DNA of 64,000 nt, from NCBI GenBank assembly GCA_034423775.1, contig CP139918.1, positions 3,534,001-3,598,000 on the forward strand. Reading direction: 5' to 3'. Position 1 is the first letter of the stretch, and every line of letters begins with the position of its first letter. The position numbers and the translations under genes are program-made. Below the pieces are notes generated by a model that saw only the letters and a list, made by a program, of their open reading frames with translations, was not told where the DNA came from and did no database searches. Origin of the DNA: Alphaproteobacteria bacterium US3C007 (GTDB lineage Bacteria > Pseudomonadota > Alphaproteobacteria > Rhodobacterales > Rhodobacteraceae). Positions 1 to 10,018 of the stretch are shown piece by piece.

Positions 1-852
1 TTATGCTCAACATTTGTGGCGCTTGGCGTCGAGAAATTGCGCATCACCGGCGGGGAACCTTTGGTGCGAAGAAATATCATGTCTTTCTTCAACGCCATGT
101 CCCGCCATCTGGACAGCGGGGCGTTAAAAGAGCTGACGCTTACAACCAATGGCTCGCAATTAGAGCGCTTTGCACAAGATCTCTACGGCGCTGGCGTCAG
201 GCGCGTAAACGTTTCACTCGATACGTTAAACGACGAAAAATTTGCGAAGGTCACCCGTTGGGGGCGGTTGCCGCAAGTGTTGCGCGGAATTGATGCAGCC
301 CAGCGCGTCGGAATGCGCGTTAAGATCAACGCAGTGGCGCTGAAAGGCTTTAATCAGGAAGAATTATTCAGCATCACGGATTGGTGCGCGCAGCGCGATA
401 TCGACCTGACATGGATCGAAGTGATGCCCATGGGAGATTTGGGGGAAACCGACAGAGTTGGCCAGTATTGGGCGCTGAGTGATTTGCGCCAAGAGCTATC
501 GCAAAACTATGATTTGATCGACTTGCCCGAGCGCACCGGAGGACCAGCCCGCTATGTTGAATTGCGCCAGACAGGGCAAAGAATTGGATTCATCACACCA
601 TTAACGCATAATTTTTGTGAAAGTTGCAACCGCGTCAGACTGACCTGCACAGGGGAGCTGTTCATGTGTTTGGGTCAAGAGGATAACGCGGATCTAAGGG
701 CGCCATTGCGCGCTGATCCTAGCGATAATGGCCCTTTAATTCGCGCCATTCACTCTGCCATAGGGCGTAAACCAAAGGGCCATGATTTTGATTATTCACG
801 CCAAGAAATCACCGGACAGATGACCCGCCACATGAGCCATACTGGCGGATAA
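1..852 (+). CDS. moaA: GTP 3',8-cyclase MoaA, 5' end cut off by the window
   Basis: Radical-SAM enzyme that makes the first molybdenum-cofactor intermediate from GTP, together with MoaC. The reading frame is open from base 1, so the N-terminal part with the CxxxCxxC cluster site is outside the window. The visible part starts near the family motif [12 protein letters not shown]. The C-terminal second Fe-S cluster motif [20 protein letters not shown] (residues about 201-220 of the visible part) is complete, and the protein ends in the Gly-Gly tail that is functionally important in MoaA. A GTG at base 16 could be read as a start but lies inside the conserved domain, so the gene is simply truncated by the window edge. 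The identification is firm. Confidence 0.96.
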   Translation, partial: LCSTFVALGVEKLRITGGEPLVRRNIMSFFNAMSRHLDSGALKELTLTTNGSQLERFAQDLYGAGVRRVNVSLDTLNDEKFAKVTRWGRLPQVLRGIDAAQRVGMRVKINAVALKGFNQEELFSITDWCAQRDIDLTWIEVMPMGDLGETDRVGQYWALSDLRQELSQNYDLIDLPERTGGPARYVELRQTGQRIGFITPLTHNFCESCNRVRLTCTGELFMCLGQEDNADLRAPLRADPSDNGPLIRAIHSAIGRKPKGHDFDYSRQEITGQMTRHMSHTGG

Positions 853-965
853 GAATTATACTTAAAGCATTAGAAACAATATTTTAGCGTTTGTTCGCAA
901 TGCGCAAGAGGATGTATTAATGCGTGATGAAACTGGTCTGTTTCACCGTATGGCTCAGAATAATT

Positions 966-1766
966 TCAGCCGAACTCTGCGCCTAAATCTTTTTTAGAGC
1001 GCTCAACCCAATGCTCTTGCAACCAATCACATGCCAAAGACCAGCGCAGCAGTGATCCGCGATATCCTGCCAAAACTTCGGGCATTTTCGGGCGGCCATG
1101 AAAGCAGACAACGCGGGCATTTTGCGGCAAACGGGGCTGGCGCAAGTAATTCATCGGCGGCAGATCCAAACAATCATGTTTGAAGCTCAGAACAAGCTCA
1201 TTTGGGATATAGGCAAAATCATCATTATCCATCGCCTTATGAGAGGTATAGCGCTGCTCAGAACCTCGCGCTTTTTCAACCTCTGCATAGGGATTTTTCG
1301 CCAAATCCTCGTATAGATATCCATGTCGGGCGGGATCAAATCGAAAAACCGAGCCATGCCCGGTTGGGCGGCCTTTGCGCGCCTCGATCCAATCATGGCG
1401 CATGGCAATTTTATCGGCCGGCATTTGCCAAATTTCATTCAAGGACCCGGTGACAACAACATCAAGGTCGAAACCTAAAATGGGGCCCTCAAGATCACGG
1501 ATTAACCCCGGCTTGAACAAAGAGGTTTTGCGCATCGCGCCTTGCCGGTTGGCAACAGCCAATGCCGCGTTCATCGGCTCTAAAAACGGCTCATTCGGCA
1601 AGTCTAACACTTCGATATCAGGATGAAAACCAGCGCTGTTTTCTGTCATGCACAAAAAGCGAATATCCGCATCAAGATTGCGCCTGACGCCAGAATAGAG
1701 CCGGTTCACATATTCAGGGCCGAAGAGCGTACCCCATTTAATACAAACGATATTTGCAACGGCCAT
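966..1766 (-). CDS. Glycosyltransferase-like protein (nucleotide-diphospho-sugar transferase fold), 266 aa
   Basis: A soluble protein with no signal peptide or membrane segment. The N-terminus MAVANIVCIKWGTLFGPEYV, the spacing of hydrophobic strands and the motif GFDLDVVVTGSL (a DxD-type metal/sugar-nucleotide site, residues about 97-108) suggest a GT-A-fold glycosyltransferase of the kind widespread in Rhodobacteraceae. The acceptor and sugar cannot be read from the sequence. It lies 68 bp downstream of the hipO-like gene on the same strand and could be read from the end of the peptide-scavenging operon, but nothing links it functionally. It converges on moaA. Family-level call only. Confidence 0.7.
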   Translation of the reverse strand: MAVANIVCIKWGTLFGPEYVNRLYSGVRRNLDADIRFLCMTENSAGFHPDIEVLDLPNEPFLEPMNAALAVANRQGAMRKTSLFKPGLIRDLEGPILGFDLDVVVTGSLNEIWQMPADKIAMRHDWIEARKGRPTGHGSVFRFDPARHGYLYEDLAKNPYAEVEKARGSEQRYTSHKAMDNDDFAYIPNELVLSFKHDCLDLPPMNYLRQPRLPQNARVVCFHGRPKMPEVLAGYRGSLLRWSLACDWLQEHWVERSKKDLGAEFG

Positions 1767-1834
1767 CCGTTATCCTTTTTTGCGCTTTCGTGCTGGTAGC
1801 GCCTTTGGTCTTTGAAGAAAAGGCTGATTTAAAC

Positions 1835-2998
1835 TTATACCGCGGGCATACCCTGCTCGATCAGTTCAACCCACCAGCTGCATCCGGCTGTAATCGCCTC
1901 ATCATTGAAGTTATATTCAGGATGATGCACCGGCGCGCTGTCACCATTGCCAATCAAGATATAGGCCCCTGGTCTCTCATTCAGCATGAACGAAAAATCC
2001 TCGCCTCCCATGACCAAATCGGCCGGAGCGCAATCCCCGGAAACTCGGCGTGCCATATCGGCTGCAAATTCGGTTTCGACCTCATGATTAGCCATCACGG
2101 GATAGCTGCGTTTATATTGCAATTCTGCCTCGGCGCCATAAGCGGCCGCGGTTCCCCTTGCAATATCGCCAATCCGCTCTTCGGCCAAATCTTGGAGCGG
2201 GGCGGCCAAGCTTCGAACAGTGCCGCGCAACCGTACGTCTTGTGGAATAACGTTAAACGCCGTTGAGGATGTTTCAAAAGAGGTGACCGACACAACCAGT
2301 TGCCCAACCGGATCCGCATTGCGGCTGACGATGGATTGCAGCGCCAAAACAACATGGCTGGCCACCAAAGTGGGATCCACCGTGATATTGGGCTTGGCCG
2401 CATGCCCGCCCCGGCCCTTAATGGTCAGTTCGAACATATCCGTAGCTGCAAAAAAAGCACCAGAGCGAATGGCGAATTCTCCGGTCGGCATTTGCGGCCA
2501 ATTATGCATGCCATAGACCTGTTGGATCCCAAAACGCTCCATCAACCCATCTTCGCACATTTCTCGGCCACCACCGCCGCCTTCTTCTGCGGGCTGAAAA
2601 ATCACCACTGCAGTGCCGTCAAAATTCCGCGTCTCGGCGAGGTATTTTGCAGCCCCCAGCAACATCGCCGTATGCCCATCATGCCCGCACGCATGCATAG
2701 CGCCTGCGGTTTTGCTCGCATAGTCAAGGCCCGTCTCTTCTTGAATGGGCAGCGCGTCCATATCCGCGCGCAACCCTATCACCCGGCCCGAGGTTTGTCT
2801 GGCACCGCGGATCACACCAACCACCCCAGTGCGCCCCAAACCTGTGACAACCTCATCAACCCCAAACTCGCGCAGCTTTTGCGCGACAAACGCTGCTGTT
2901 CGGTGCGTTTCAAACAGCAATTCGGGGTCAGAATGAAGCGCTTGGCGCCAAGCTGCGATTTCTGGCTGCAACTCAGCGACAGCATTTTTAAAGGGCAT
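1835..2998 (-). CDS. M20-family amidohydrolase (HipO / N-acyl-amino-acid hydrolase type), 387 aa
   Basis: Zinc-dependent amidohydrolase of peptidase family M20D, which cleaves N-acyl, hippurate-type or related amide bonds in the cytoplasm. Family motifs are clear: WRQALHSDPEL near residue 17, GLRADMDALPIQEETG (about 75-90), HACGHDGHTAMLLGAA (metal-binding, about 100-115) and PAEEGGGG with the catalytic acidic pair. Length is normal for the family. The start lies 3 bp after the stop of the ArgE-like gene, so the two are cotranscribed with the peptide ABC ATPase. The natural substrate is unknown; an N-acylated amino acid or dipeptide brought in by the neighbouring transporter is a reasonable inference. 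Confidence 0.88.
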   Translation of the reverse strand: MPFKNAVAELQPEIAAWRQALHSDPELLFETHRTAAFVAQKLREFGVDEVVTGLGRTGVVGVIRGARQTSGRVIGLRADMDALPIQEETGLDYASKTAGAMHACGHDGHTAMLLGAAKYLAETRNFDGTAVVIFQPAEEGGGGGREMCEDGLMERFGIQQVYGMHNWPQMPTGEFAIRSGAFFAATDMFELTIKGRGGHAAKPNITVDPTLVASHVVLALQSIVSRNADPVGQLVVSVTSFETSSTAFNVIPQDVRLRGTVRSLAAPLQDLAEERIGDIARGTAAAYGAEAELQYKRSYPVMANHEVETEFAADMARRVSGDCAPADLVMGGEDFSFMLNERPGAYILIGNGDSAPVHHPEYNFNDEAITAGCSWWVELIEQGMPAV

Positions 2999-3001
2999 AT
3001 T

Positions 3002-4171
3002 CTATCCTTTTTCCAGCATATTCAAAAGGTCCCGCATGAACTGATGGCCTTTGTCAAATTGCGCAATCTCGATATATTCGTTGGGCTGATGGGCTTGCGC
3101 AATATCGCCCGGTCCGCAAATGACCGCAGAATACCCTGCTTGTTGGAATTGCCCCGCCTCGGTGCCATAGGAAACAACATGCGTTTCATTATCGCCCGTG
3201 AGTTGCCGCGCCAAAGTTTCAGCCAAAGCAGTCGGTTCGGGGCGAAGCGCCGGAACATAAAACCGTTGCTTTAAACTGATCGCCGCTTCGGGGCGCGTTG
3301 CCTGCATTTCGGCTTCGAGCGCCCGCGCAGTGGCTTTGTATTTTGCCGTCCAATCCGCTTCCTGTTCATCTGCAACAACCCGAAAATCCATGCTAAACCA
3401 ACAATCCTTCGCAGTAATATTATGCGCGGTTCCCCCCGAAATCATTCCCACATGGGCTGTGGTATAGGGGGGATCAAACATCAGAGCGATTTCGCTGGCA
3501 GATTTGGCCCTATTCTCAGAATTCACATCATTTGCCCAATCGATCAGCTTCGCCCCCGACATAATTGCGCTAACGCCTTGATCAATCAAAGAAGAATGTA
3601 CTTCAAACCCGCTTACATGCGTTTCAAACCCGATCCCGCCCTTATGCCCCGTGACCGTTTGCATCATCGAAGGTTCTCCAACGATCACCCGCTCGGCAAA
3701 GGGTAAGCTTGCGCGCATCGCCTCAATCATTGAAGGGGCGCCCAAACAGCCAACTTCTTCATCATAGCTGAGCGCAAGCTGCAAAGGTTTTTGCAAGTCT
3801 GCATAGCGCGCCTCGACAAGCGCCCAAATCGCCAAGGCCACAAATCCTTTCATATCACAGGTGCCACGCCCGTAATATCGGTTGTCTTTCTTCAGCACCG
3901 TCCAAGGATCTTGTTCCCAAAGCTGCCCCGCAACGGGCACCACATCGCTATGTCCTGATAACACAACCCCACCCGCGGTTTCAGGCCCGACATGCGCAAA
4001 AAGGGCAGCTTTGTCCTTTTCGCCATTATAGCATCGATGGGGAGTGATGTGATGGCTTTTTAAATATGTTTCAACCCAGTCAATCAGGGGTAGATTACTG
4101 TCTTTGCTTACTGTTGGAAAGGCAACCAAATGGCACATAATATCAAAAGGCGATAATCTCTGAGACGTCAT
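3002..4171 (-). CDS. argE: Acetylornithine deacetylase-like M20 peptidase, 389 aa
   Basis: M20A-type deacetylase, the family that releases ornithine from N-acetylornithine. Motifs: LSGHSDVVPVAGQ (first metal ligand, about 71-83), GRGTCDMKGF (about 100-109) and YDEEVGCLG with the catalytic Glu pair (about 133-141), followed by the dimerisation domain. The start is 3 bp from the stop of the upstream ABC ATPase gene and the end is 3 bp from the start of the HipO-like gene, so all three form one tightly packed operon. That context, rather than arginine biosynthesis, suggests a catabolic deacylase acting on imported N-acyl amino acids or small peptides. The symbol reflects family resemblance; the physiological substrate is not proven. 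Confidence 0.82.
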   Translation of the reverse strand: MTSQRLSPFDIMCHLVAFPTVSKDSNLPLIDWVETYLKSHHITPHRCYNGEKDKAALFAHVGPETAGGVVLSGHSDVVPVAGQLWEQDPWTVLKKDNRYYGRGTCDMKGFVALAIWALVEARYADLQKPLQLALSYDEEVGCLGAPSMIEAMRASLPFAERVIVGEPSMMQTVTGHKGGIGFETHVSGFEVHSSLIDQGVSAIMSGAKLIDWANDVNSENRAKSASEIALMFDPPYTTAHVGMISGGTAHNITAKDCWFSMDFRVVADEQEADWTAKYKATARALEAEMQATRPEAAISLKQRFYVPALRPEPTALAETLARQLTGDNETHVVSYGTEAGQFQQAGYSAVICGPGDIAQAHQPNEYIEIAQFDKGHQFMRDLLNMLEKG

Positions 4172-4174
4172 TTT

Positions 4175-6004
4175 TTAATATCCACAATGGGTTTGCAGCA
4201 CGAAATGATCGCGCGTGATTTCTGTGTAAACTGAGGGTTCAGGGATGTAGTCTAAGGCATGAATAGGCGAGGGAATCGCCTTGAATTGCAAATCACGATC
4301 CAGTTGTTTTTTAGCAGGATCTGCGATCGGAACCGCTTTCATCAAGGCTTTCGTGTAAGGGTGTTGCGGGGTTTCAAATACTTTTTGGCGCGGTCCGATT
4401 TCAACAATGCGCCCCAAATACATCACCGCCACATCATGGCTTACCCGTTCAACAACCGCCATATCATGGCTAATGAATAGAAACGAAAGGCCCAGATTAG
4501 CCTGCAGCCCCATCATCAGGTTTAAAACCTGCGCTTGCACAGACACATCCAGCGCACTGACGGCTTCATCCGCCACAATCAGCTGTGGATTCAACGCTAA
4601 GGCGCGGGCAATCGCCACGCGTTGACGTTGCCCCCCGGATAGCTCATGCGGATACCGTCCTAAAAAGCTGCGGGGCAATTCAACCTGATCGAACAGCTCG
4701 GACACCCGGTTTTGAAGCGCAGCCCCTTTATGCGTGCCAAAACTGCGCAAAGGCTCTGCAACCTGCGCCATCAGCGTCATTTGCGGATTGAGCGAGGCAA
4801 AGGGATCCTGAAACACCATTTGCATTTTGGCGCGCGCGCGGCGCAAATCGGCAGCGCTCATATCGCCTAAAATCTCACCATCAATCTCAACTTCCCCGGA
4901 ATGCGGCTCAACCAAGCGCAACAAAGAACGCCCAACGGTTGATTTGCCGCACCCTGATTCGCCTACCAAAGATAAGGTACGACCCTTTTGAAGCGTGAAT
5001 GAAACATCTTCTACGGCGTGAACCCTCGCCACCGTGCGGCGAAAAAATCCACCCGACACATCGAACCGCGTCACCAAATTTTTCACTTTTAACAGAGGTG
5101 CATCGCTGCCAATAATTGGCTCCACCGCTTGCGCTTTCGCACCCAAAAGCGGCAGCGGCTGCGGATAAGATGTGCCGCGCATATCGCCCAATCTTGGCAC
5201 CGCTGCAAGCAGCGCTTTGGTATATTCATGCTGGGGCGCTTGAAAAATTTGGTCAACCGGACCTTCTTCCACTTTGCGCCCACGATACATCACCACGACC
5301 CGGTCCGCCATCTGGGCAACCACCGCCATATCATGCGTGATAAACATAACCGCCGCACCGGTTTCCTGCTTCAGTCGATCAATCAGCGATAAAATCTCTG
5401 CTTGAATGGTAACATCCAGCGCCGTTGTCGGTTCATCCGCAATCAACAAGCGGGGCCTGCAGGCAAGCGCCATGGCAATCACCACGCGCTGGCGCATTCC
5501 GCCAGAAAGTTCATGCGGATATTGTTTCAAGCGCCGCTCGGGTTCGGGAATACGCACTTGCTTCATCAACTCGAGCGCGCGCGCGCGGGCAGCCCCCTGC
5601 CCCAACTGAAGATGCAGCTTCAACCCTTCCACCAATTGCCGCTCAATCGTGAACACAGGGTTAAGCGCCGTCATTGGCTCTTGAAAAATCATGCCTATAT
5701 CGTTGCCGCGCACTTTGCGCATTGTGGCAGGCTGAGCGTTCACCACATCGAACTGCCCGCCTTTTTCAGGCCTAAGCCGCAATTGGCCGCCAGCAAGCGC
5801 TCCGCCTCCAAATTCCACCAACCGCATCATAGAGAGCGCGGAAACTGATTTTCCTGAGCCGGATTCTCCAACCACGCAGACGGTTTCGCCTGGATTGATT
5901 TGAAAAGAAAGGTCCTCAACCCCAATAACTTCGCCAGCTTTGGTCTGAAAAGTCACCCTTAAGTTCTGAAACTCAGCAATCGGCTGCACGGCATCATCTA
6001 ACAT
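4175..6004 (-). CDS. Peptide ABC transporter, double ATP-binding protein (DppD-DppF / GsiA type), 609 aa
   Basis: Two complete nucleotide-binding domains in one chain power a dipeptide/oligopeptide/nickel-type importer. The first has Walker [13 protein letters not shown], signature [15 protein letters not shown] and Walker [14 protein letters not shown]; the second has [30 protein letters not shown] and [13 protein letters not shown]. Each is followed by the oligopeptide-transporter C-terminal segment (HPYTKAL type). I chose the ATG at 6004 because AAAGAG precedes it at normal spacing; a GTG at 6043 gives 13 extra, poorly conserved residues. The gene is divergent from the binding-protein and permease genes and heads the operon with two M20 hydrolases. 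The second Walker B has Glu-Ala in place of Glu-Pro, which still leaves the catalytic Glu. Confidence 0.93.
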   Translation of the reverse strand: MLDDAVQPIAEFQNLRVTFQTKAGEVIGVEDLSFQINPGETVCVVGESGSGKSVSALSMMRLVEFGGGALAGGQLRLRPEKGGQFDVVNAQPATMRKVRGNDIGMIFQEPMTALNPVFTIERQLVEGLKLHLQLGQGAARARALELMKQVRIPEPERRLKQYPHELSGGMRQRVVIAMALACRPRLLIADEPTTALDVTIQAEILSLIDRLKQETGAAVMFITHDMAVVAQMADRVVVMYRGRKVEEGPVDQIFQAPQHEYTKALLAAVPRLGDMRGTSYPQPLPLLGAKAQAVEPIIGSDAPLLKVKNLVTRFDVSGGFFRRTVARVHAVEDVSFTLQKGRTLSLVGESGCGKSTVGRSLLRLVEPHSGEVEIDGEILGDMSAADLRRARAKMQMVFQDPFASLNPQMTLMAQVAEPLRSFGTHKGAALQNRVSELFDQVELPRSFLGRYPHELSGGQRQRVAIARALALNPQLIVADEAVSALDVSVQAQVLNLMMGLQANLGLSFLFISHDMAVVERVSHDVAVMYLGRIVEIGPRQKVFETPQHPYTKALMKAVPIADPAKKQLDRDLQFKAIPSPIHALDYIPEPSVYTEITRDHFVLQTHCGY

Positions 6005-6267
6005 TAAAAACACTCTTTTACGGCTGGTCCACGCTAGCGGCACCCTTTGCCGCTTGTCAAATCAATCATAATAAACCGGTCAAATTTCTAAAAAACATTG
6101 CTTTTCGCGAAAACTATGTTTCCATGCTCATACGAAACCCAATGACCAATACCATTTGGGTCTTTTATTTGAGTAGAGCGAATGCGCGACGCGTAAACGC
6201 CGCTGCGTTTCTATGTGAAGTAAGAGAGGGGAATGTTGCTCCCCACCAACCATTAAGGAATAGTAAA

Positions 6268-7968
6268 ATGCAAACACATTCACTGGTAATACTGGCCTTG
6301 TCGGCGCTTGGACTGTCTTCGCCAAGCTTTGCTGATCGCGGAGGCGATGGAAATGTCAGCATAATTTATTGGCAAGCCCCCTCGATTTTAAACCCCTACC
6401 TGACCGGCGGCACAAAAGATTTGGAATCCTCTTCATTGGTCGTTGAACCTTTAGGCCGCTATGACAATACGGGCGCTTTGGTGGCCTATCTCGCCGAAGA
6501 AATTCCGACGGTTGGCAATGGCGGTGTCAGCGCCGATCTAACCTCGATCACGTGGAAGCTGAAACCTGGGCTGTTATGGTCTGATGGCAGCGCTGTGACC
6601 TCCGAAGATGTTAAGTTTTCAGCTGATTATTGCTTGCACCCAGATATGGGCTGCGCCTCGTTATCCTATTTTGCGGGGGTTTCCAGCGTAGATATTGTAG
6701 ATGACCTTACGGTCACGGTAAATTTTGACGCGCCAAAACCCAACCCCTACGGGCCTTTTATGGGCTATACAGCCCCGATCATTCAAAAAGCCCAATTTGA
6801 AAATTGTATGGGCGCCAAAGCCCCCGAATGCACCGATCAAAATTTCTACCCGATTGGCACCGGGCCCTTTGTTGTAACCGATTTTCGACCCAATGATGTG
6901 ATTCAAATGAAGGCAAATGATCACTATCGTGATCCCGCAAAGCCAGCCTTTGCGACCGTTACATTTAAGGGTGGCGGAGATGCCAGCGCCGCCGGACGCT
7001 CCGTGCTGGAAACCGGCGAATTTGATTACGCTTGGAATCTGCAACTGGCGCCCGAAGTGATCGCGAATATGGAAAGCGCCGGTAAAGGCAAAGCGATTGC
7101 TGGTTTTGGGCCTTTGGTCGAACGGATCGAGATGAACCTTACCGATCCTTCGCCCGAGCTGGATGCCGATACGCGCTCTACCCGCAAAGCGCCACATCCG
7201 TTTTTATCAGATATCAACGTACGCAAAGCCCTTTCCATGGCGATTGACCGCCCCTTATTGGTAGAAATCGGTTATGGCAAGGCCGGCAAAGTAACCTGTG
7301 ATCTGGTGCCCGCGCCGGATTTATATGCAGCCAAAAATGATTATTGCGTGGCACAAGATATCGCAGGCGCCAATGCGCTGCTTGATGCAAGCGGTTGGGT
7401 TACAGGTGGCGACGGGATCCGCAGCAAAGACGGCATGCGTTTGTCCATTCTCTATCAAACCTCAACCAATGCGGTGCGCCAAGATTTCCAAGCCTTAATC
7501 AAAGAATGGTGGGGCCAAATCGGCGTGGAAACCGAATTGCGCAATTTGAATGCCTCGGTGTTTTTCGGCGGCGACCCCGGCTCACCGGATACGTTCCAGA
7601 AATTCTATGCGGATGTGGAAATGTACGCGAATACCTTTAGCGGCACAGACCCACAATCCTATCTGGCGCAATATCTGTGTGGCACAGAGCCACGCCCAGA
7701 ATCGCAATGGCAAGGTGAGAATATCAACCGCTTTTGCGATCCAGCCTATGACGCGCTTTACGCCGAATTGACCAAAACCGGTGATTTAGCCCGGCGCGGA
7801 GAAATCGGTATCGCATTGAACAATATGCTCACCAAAGACAGCTATACGATCGTGCCCTTGGTCCATCGTGGCCGCGTGTCTGCACATGCGAATTCTTTAG
7901 GTGGGGTGATCCTGAACACCTGGGATTCCGAGCTTTGGAATATTGCCGATTGGTATCGCATTAAGTAA
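6268..7968 (+). CDS. Peptide ABC transporter substrate-binding protein (SBP family 5), 566 aa
   Basis: Periplasmic receptor of the peptide/nickel transporter family. An N-terminal signal peptide (LVILALSALGLSSPSFA, likely cleaved before DRGG) has no lipobox cysteine. The mature part has the family-5 pattern: ITWKLKPGLLWSDGSAVTSE near residue 95, GTGPFVVTDF and INVRKALSMAIDRPLL. The open frame reaches back to 6124, but the ATG at 6268 follows AAGGAATAG at proper spacing and begins the signal peptide, so it is the better start. It is followed by the two permease genes and is divergent from the ATPase gene; together they make a complete importer. At least six cysteines in the mature part are unusual for this family. 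The ligand cannot be read. Confidence 0.92.
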   Translation: MQTHSLVILALSALGLSSPSFADRGGDGNVSIIYWQAPSILNPYLTGGTKDLESSSLVVEPLGRYDNTGALVAYLAEEIPTVGNGGVSADLTSITWKLKPGLLWSDGSAVTSEDVKFSADYCLHPDMGCASLSYFAGVSSVDIVDDLTVTVNFDAPKPNPYGPFMGYTAPIIQKAQFENCMGAKAPECTDQNFYPIGTGPFVVTDFRPNDVIQMKANDHYRDPAKPAFATVTFKGGGDASAAGRSVLETGEFDYAWNLQLAPEVIANMESAGKGKAIAGFGPLVERIEMNLTDPSPELDADTRSTRKAPHPFLSDINVRKALSMAIDRPLLVEIGYGKAGKVTCDLVPAPDLYAAKNDYCVAQDIAGANALLDASGWVTGGDGIRSKDGMRLSILYQTSTNAVRQDFQALIKEWWGQIGVETELRNLNASVFFGGDPGSPDTFQKFYADVEMYANTFSGTDPQSYLAQYLCGTEPRPESQWQGENINRFCDPAYDALYAELTKTGDLARRGEIGIALNNMLTKDSYTIVPLVHRGRVSAHANSLGGVILNTWDSELWNIADWYRIK

Positions 7969-8042
7969 TAGCAGCACAGGTCTGTGCCGCGGTCATCGCG
8001 GCGCAGATCACGGTATAATTTACCGAAGTAAAAGGTTTTTAA

Positions 8043-9050
8043 ATGTTTACTTTTGCGATGCGGCGGCTGGCAATCGCCATACCGACGCTTTTATTCATTT
8101 CGCTCATCGTATTTTTGTTGCTGAACTTGGCGCCCAATGACCCGATGGCGCAGGTGCCCTTAACGGTTCCCCCAGAAGTGAAACAGAAAATGCGCGAAGC
8201 GCTTGGCTTGGGGCAACCTCTGCATGTTCAATATTTCAAGTGGTTGGTGCAATTTTTCTGGATTGAACCGCAAGTGCTCATCGACCATCTGTTCAACACA
8301 CAATTTTCAAAAGACGATCTACGCGTCATCAGCTGGCAAACCCGCAGCCCCGTAATGGATGTGGTGGTTCAGCGGCTTCCGCAAACGCTTTGGGTGGTAG
8401 GTATGGCCTATCTGGTGGGTATTTTGATCGCGCTGCCAATCGGCATTTATTCTGCCTATCGCCAATATTCCGTTTTTGATCAAGTTGGTACTTTCGTAGC
8501 GATGATCGGTTATTCAGTTCCGCCATTTTTCAGCGGCGTCGCGGTGATCGTTTTATTCGCCGTGCAATTGGGCTGGTTGCCCTCTACCTATAACACGTTG
8601 CATGAGGTGGTCAGTTGGGACAGCTTTATTATTCAGCTTAAACAAATGGTCTTGCCAGTTATGGTGCTGGCCTTGCAAACAACAGCCCAGCTCAGCCGCT
8701 TTATGCGGGCCTCAGTTCTGGATAACTTAAATCAAGATTATGTACGCACCGCACGGGCGAAAGGCTTGAATGAATGGACCGTGGTGATGGTGCATGTGCT
8801 GCGTAATTCAATGATCCCGGTCGTTACGGTGATCGCTTTGAACGTGCCCTCAATTTTCGGCGGTGCGATTATCACCGAACAGGTTTTTAAAGTGAACGGA
8901 ATCGGCCAACAGCTTATTCTTGCGATTTACGCCAATGATCTTCCAACCGTGCAGACGCTGGTGTTTATTTTCACCATTCTAATCATTTTTTTCAATCTGC
9001 TTGCAGACTTGATTTACGGGGTTTTAGACCCGAGGATTCGCTATGACTGA
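8043..9050 (+). CDS. Peptide ABC transporter permease (DppB/OppB type), 335 aa
   Basis: First membrane subunit of the importer. It begins with the typical segment FAMRRLAIAIPTLLFISLIVFLL and has about six membrane spans. The EAA coupling loop that docks on the ATPase is at YVRTARAKGLNEWTVVMVHV (about residues 236-255), followed by LRNSMIPVVT. There is an inserted segment of about 40 residues between the first span and the next (around residues 55-110), as in many large alphaproteobacterial DppB-like proteins. The stop overlaps the next permease start by 8 bp, giving translational coupling. It follows the binding-protein gene by 74 bp. Confidence 0.93.
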   Translation: MFTFAMRRLAIAIPTLLFISLIVFLLLNLAPNDPMAQVPLTVPPEVKQKMREALGLGQPLHVQYFKWLVQFFWIEPQVLIDHLFNTQFSKDDLRVISWQTRSPVMDVVVQRLPQTLWVVGMAYLVGILIALPIGIYSAYRQYSVFDQVGTFVAMIGYSVPPFFSGVAVIVLFAVQLGWLPSTYNTLHEVVSWDSFIIQLKQMVLPVMVLALQTTAQLSRFMRASVLDNLNQDYVRTARAKGLNEWTVVMVHVLRNSMIPVVTVIALNVPSIFGGAIITEQVFKVNGIGQQLILAIYANDLPTVQTLVFIFTILIIFFNLLADLIYGVLDPRIRYD

Positions 9051-9954
9051 GCCCATAGAGCAAACAGCCTTCACCCAATCCCATGGCAAATGGGCCGATA
9101 TCTGGGCGCAGTTTAGGCATCATAAAGGCGCGTTGTTTGGCGGCGTCTTATTCATCTTAATTGTTGCACTCGTTATGCTTGGGCCATTATTTTGGCATCT
9201 TGAAGCCAATACGATCGATATTCGCGCGCGCAATCAAGGTGCCAGCTGGGCGCATCCATTGGGCACAGACCAATTGGGCCGTGATACGTTCGCGCGGCTG
9301 ATTGCGGGGGGGCAGACATCTATTTCTGTGGGCTTAACCGCCATGATTTTATCCCTTTTTTTGGGCAGTTTAATTGGCGTTTTGGCGGGGTTTTACAAAC
9401 GGCTTGATGGGCTATTGATGCGCATGACCGATATGTTTCTCTCGCTGCCATTGCTGCCCTTATTGCTGGTTATGATGCTGCTGTTTCGCGATCTGCTGAG
9501 CCAAAGCTTTGGGCCGGAACGTGGCATGTTTATTTTGATCGTTTTTGCGATCGGTATAACCAGTTGGATGCCAACCGCGCGCATTGTCCGGGCCGATGTG
9601 TTGGCCATCAAAGAGCGCGAATTTATTTTGGCCGCGCGCTCGGTTGGATTGGGCGATGCCGCCTTGATTCTGCGCCATATTCTACCGAATGTTTTTTCAC
9701 CAATAATGGTATCTGCCACGCTGGGCATCGCCAACGCGATCATCACCGAAAGCGCGCTTTCTTTTCTTGGACTAGGGTTTCCCCCCGATTTCCCCACATG
9801 GGGCCGCCTTTTGAACGATGGAGTCGAATATCTACAGCTTTATCCCGGCCGCGCAATATGGCCCGGCTTGGCGATCTCGCTAACCGTTTTGAGCGTCAAT
9901 TACCTGGGCGATGGCTTGCGCGATGCATTAGATCCCAGAAGCCGTGAAAGATAA
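9043..9954 (+). CDS. Peptide ABC transporter permease (DppC/OppC type), 303 aa
   Basis: Second membrane subunit. It has the OppC-type N-terminal domain with one span followed by the periplasmic segment HPLGTDQLGRDTFARLIAGG, which is diagnostic for DppC/OppC proteins, then five spans and the EAA loop (AARSVGLGDAALILRHILPN, about 196-215). The ATG lies inside the end of the upstream permease gene (8 bp overlap). A short GC-rich inverted repeat (TGCCCCT/AGGGGCA at 9964-9983) follows the stop but has no T run, so termination there is uncertain. Confidence 0.93.
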   Translation: MTEPIEQTAFTQSHGKWADIWAQFRHHKGALFGGVLFILIVALVMLGPLFWHLEANTIDIRARNQGASWAHPLGTDQLGRDTFARLIAGGQTSISVGLTAMILSLFLGSLIGVLAGFYKRLDGLLMRMTDMFLSLPLLPLLLVMMLLFRDLLSQSFGPERGMFILIVFAIGITSWMPTARIVRADVLAIKEREFILAARSVGLGDAALILRHILPNVFSPIMVSATLGIANAIITESALSFLGLGFPPDFPTWGRLLNDGVEYLQLYPGRAIWPGLAISLTVLSVNYLGDGLRDALDPRSRER

Positions 9955-10018
9955 CCGCATCCCTGCCCCTTATCACAGGGGCAAGCCTCTCACAGTTAAA
10001 AAATGCCAACTAGCTTAG

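Noticed and set aside
919-996. 25-codon frame after moaA with a purine-rich ribosome site (AGAGGA)
   Set aside because: Too short, overlaps the end of the glycosyltransferase-like gene and matches nothing; the purine run alone is weak evidence.
2300-3274. Long plus-strand open frame (324 codons) over the M20 genes
   Set aside because: It is antisense to two well-conserved enzymes, spans their junction, has no recognisable domain and has a composition typical of a shadow frame.
5402-5848. Plus-strand frame of 148 codons inside the ABC ATPase gene
   Set aside because: Shadow of a conserved ATPase coding region; His/Arg/Pro-rich with no domain.
9964-9983. Inverted repeat after the peptide permease genes as a terminator
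   Set aside because: A 7-bp stem with no T run on either strand; not enough to call a terminator.
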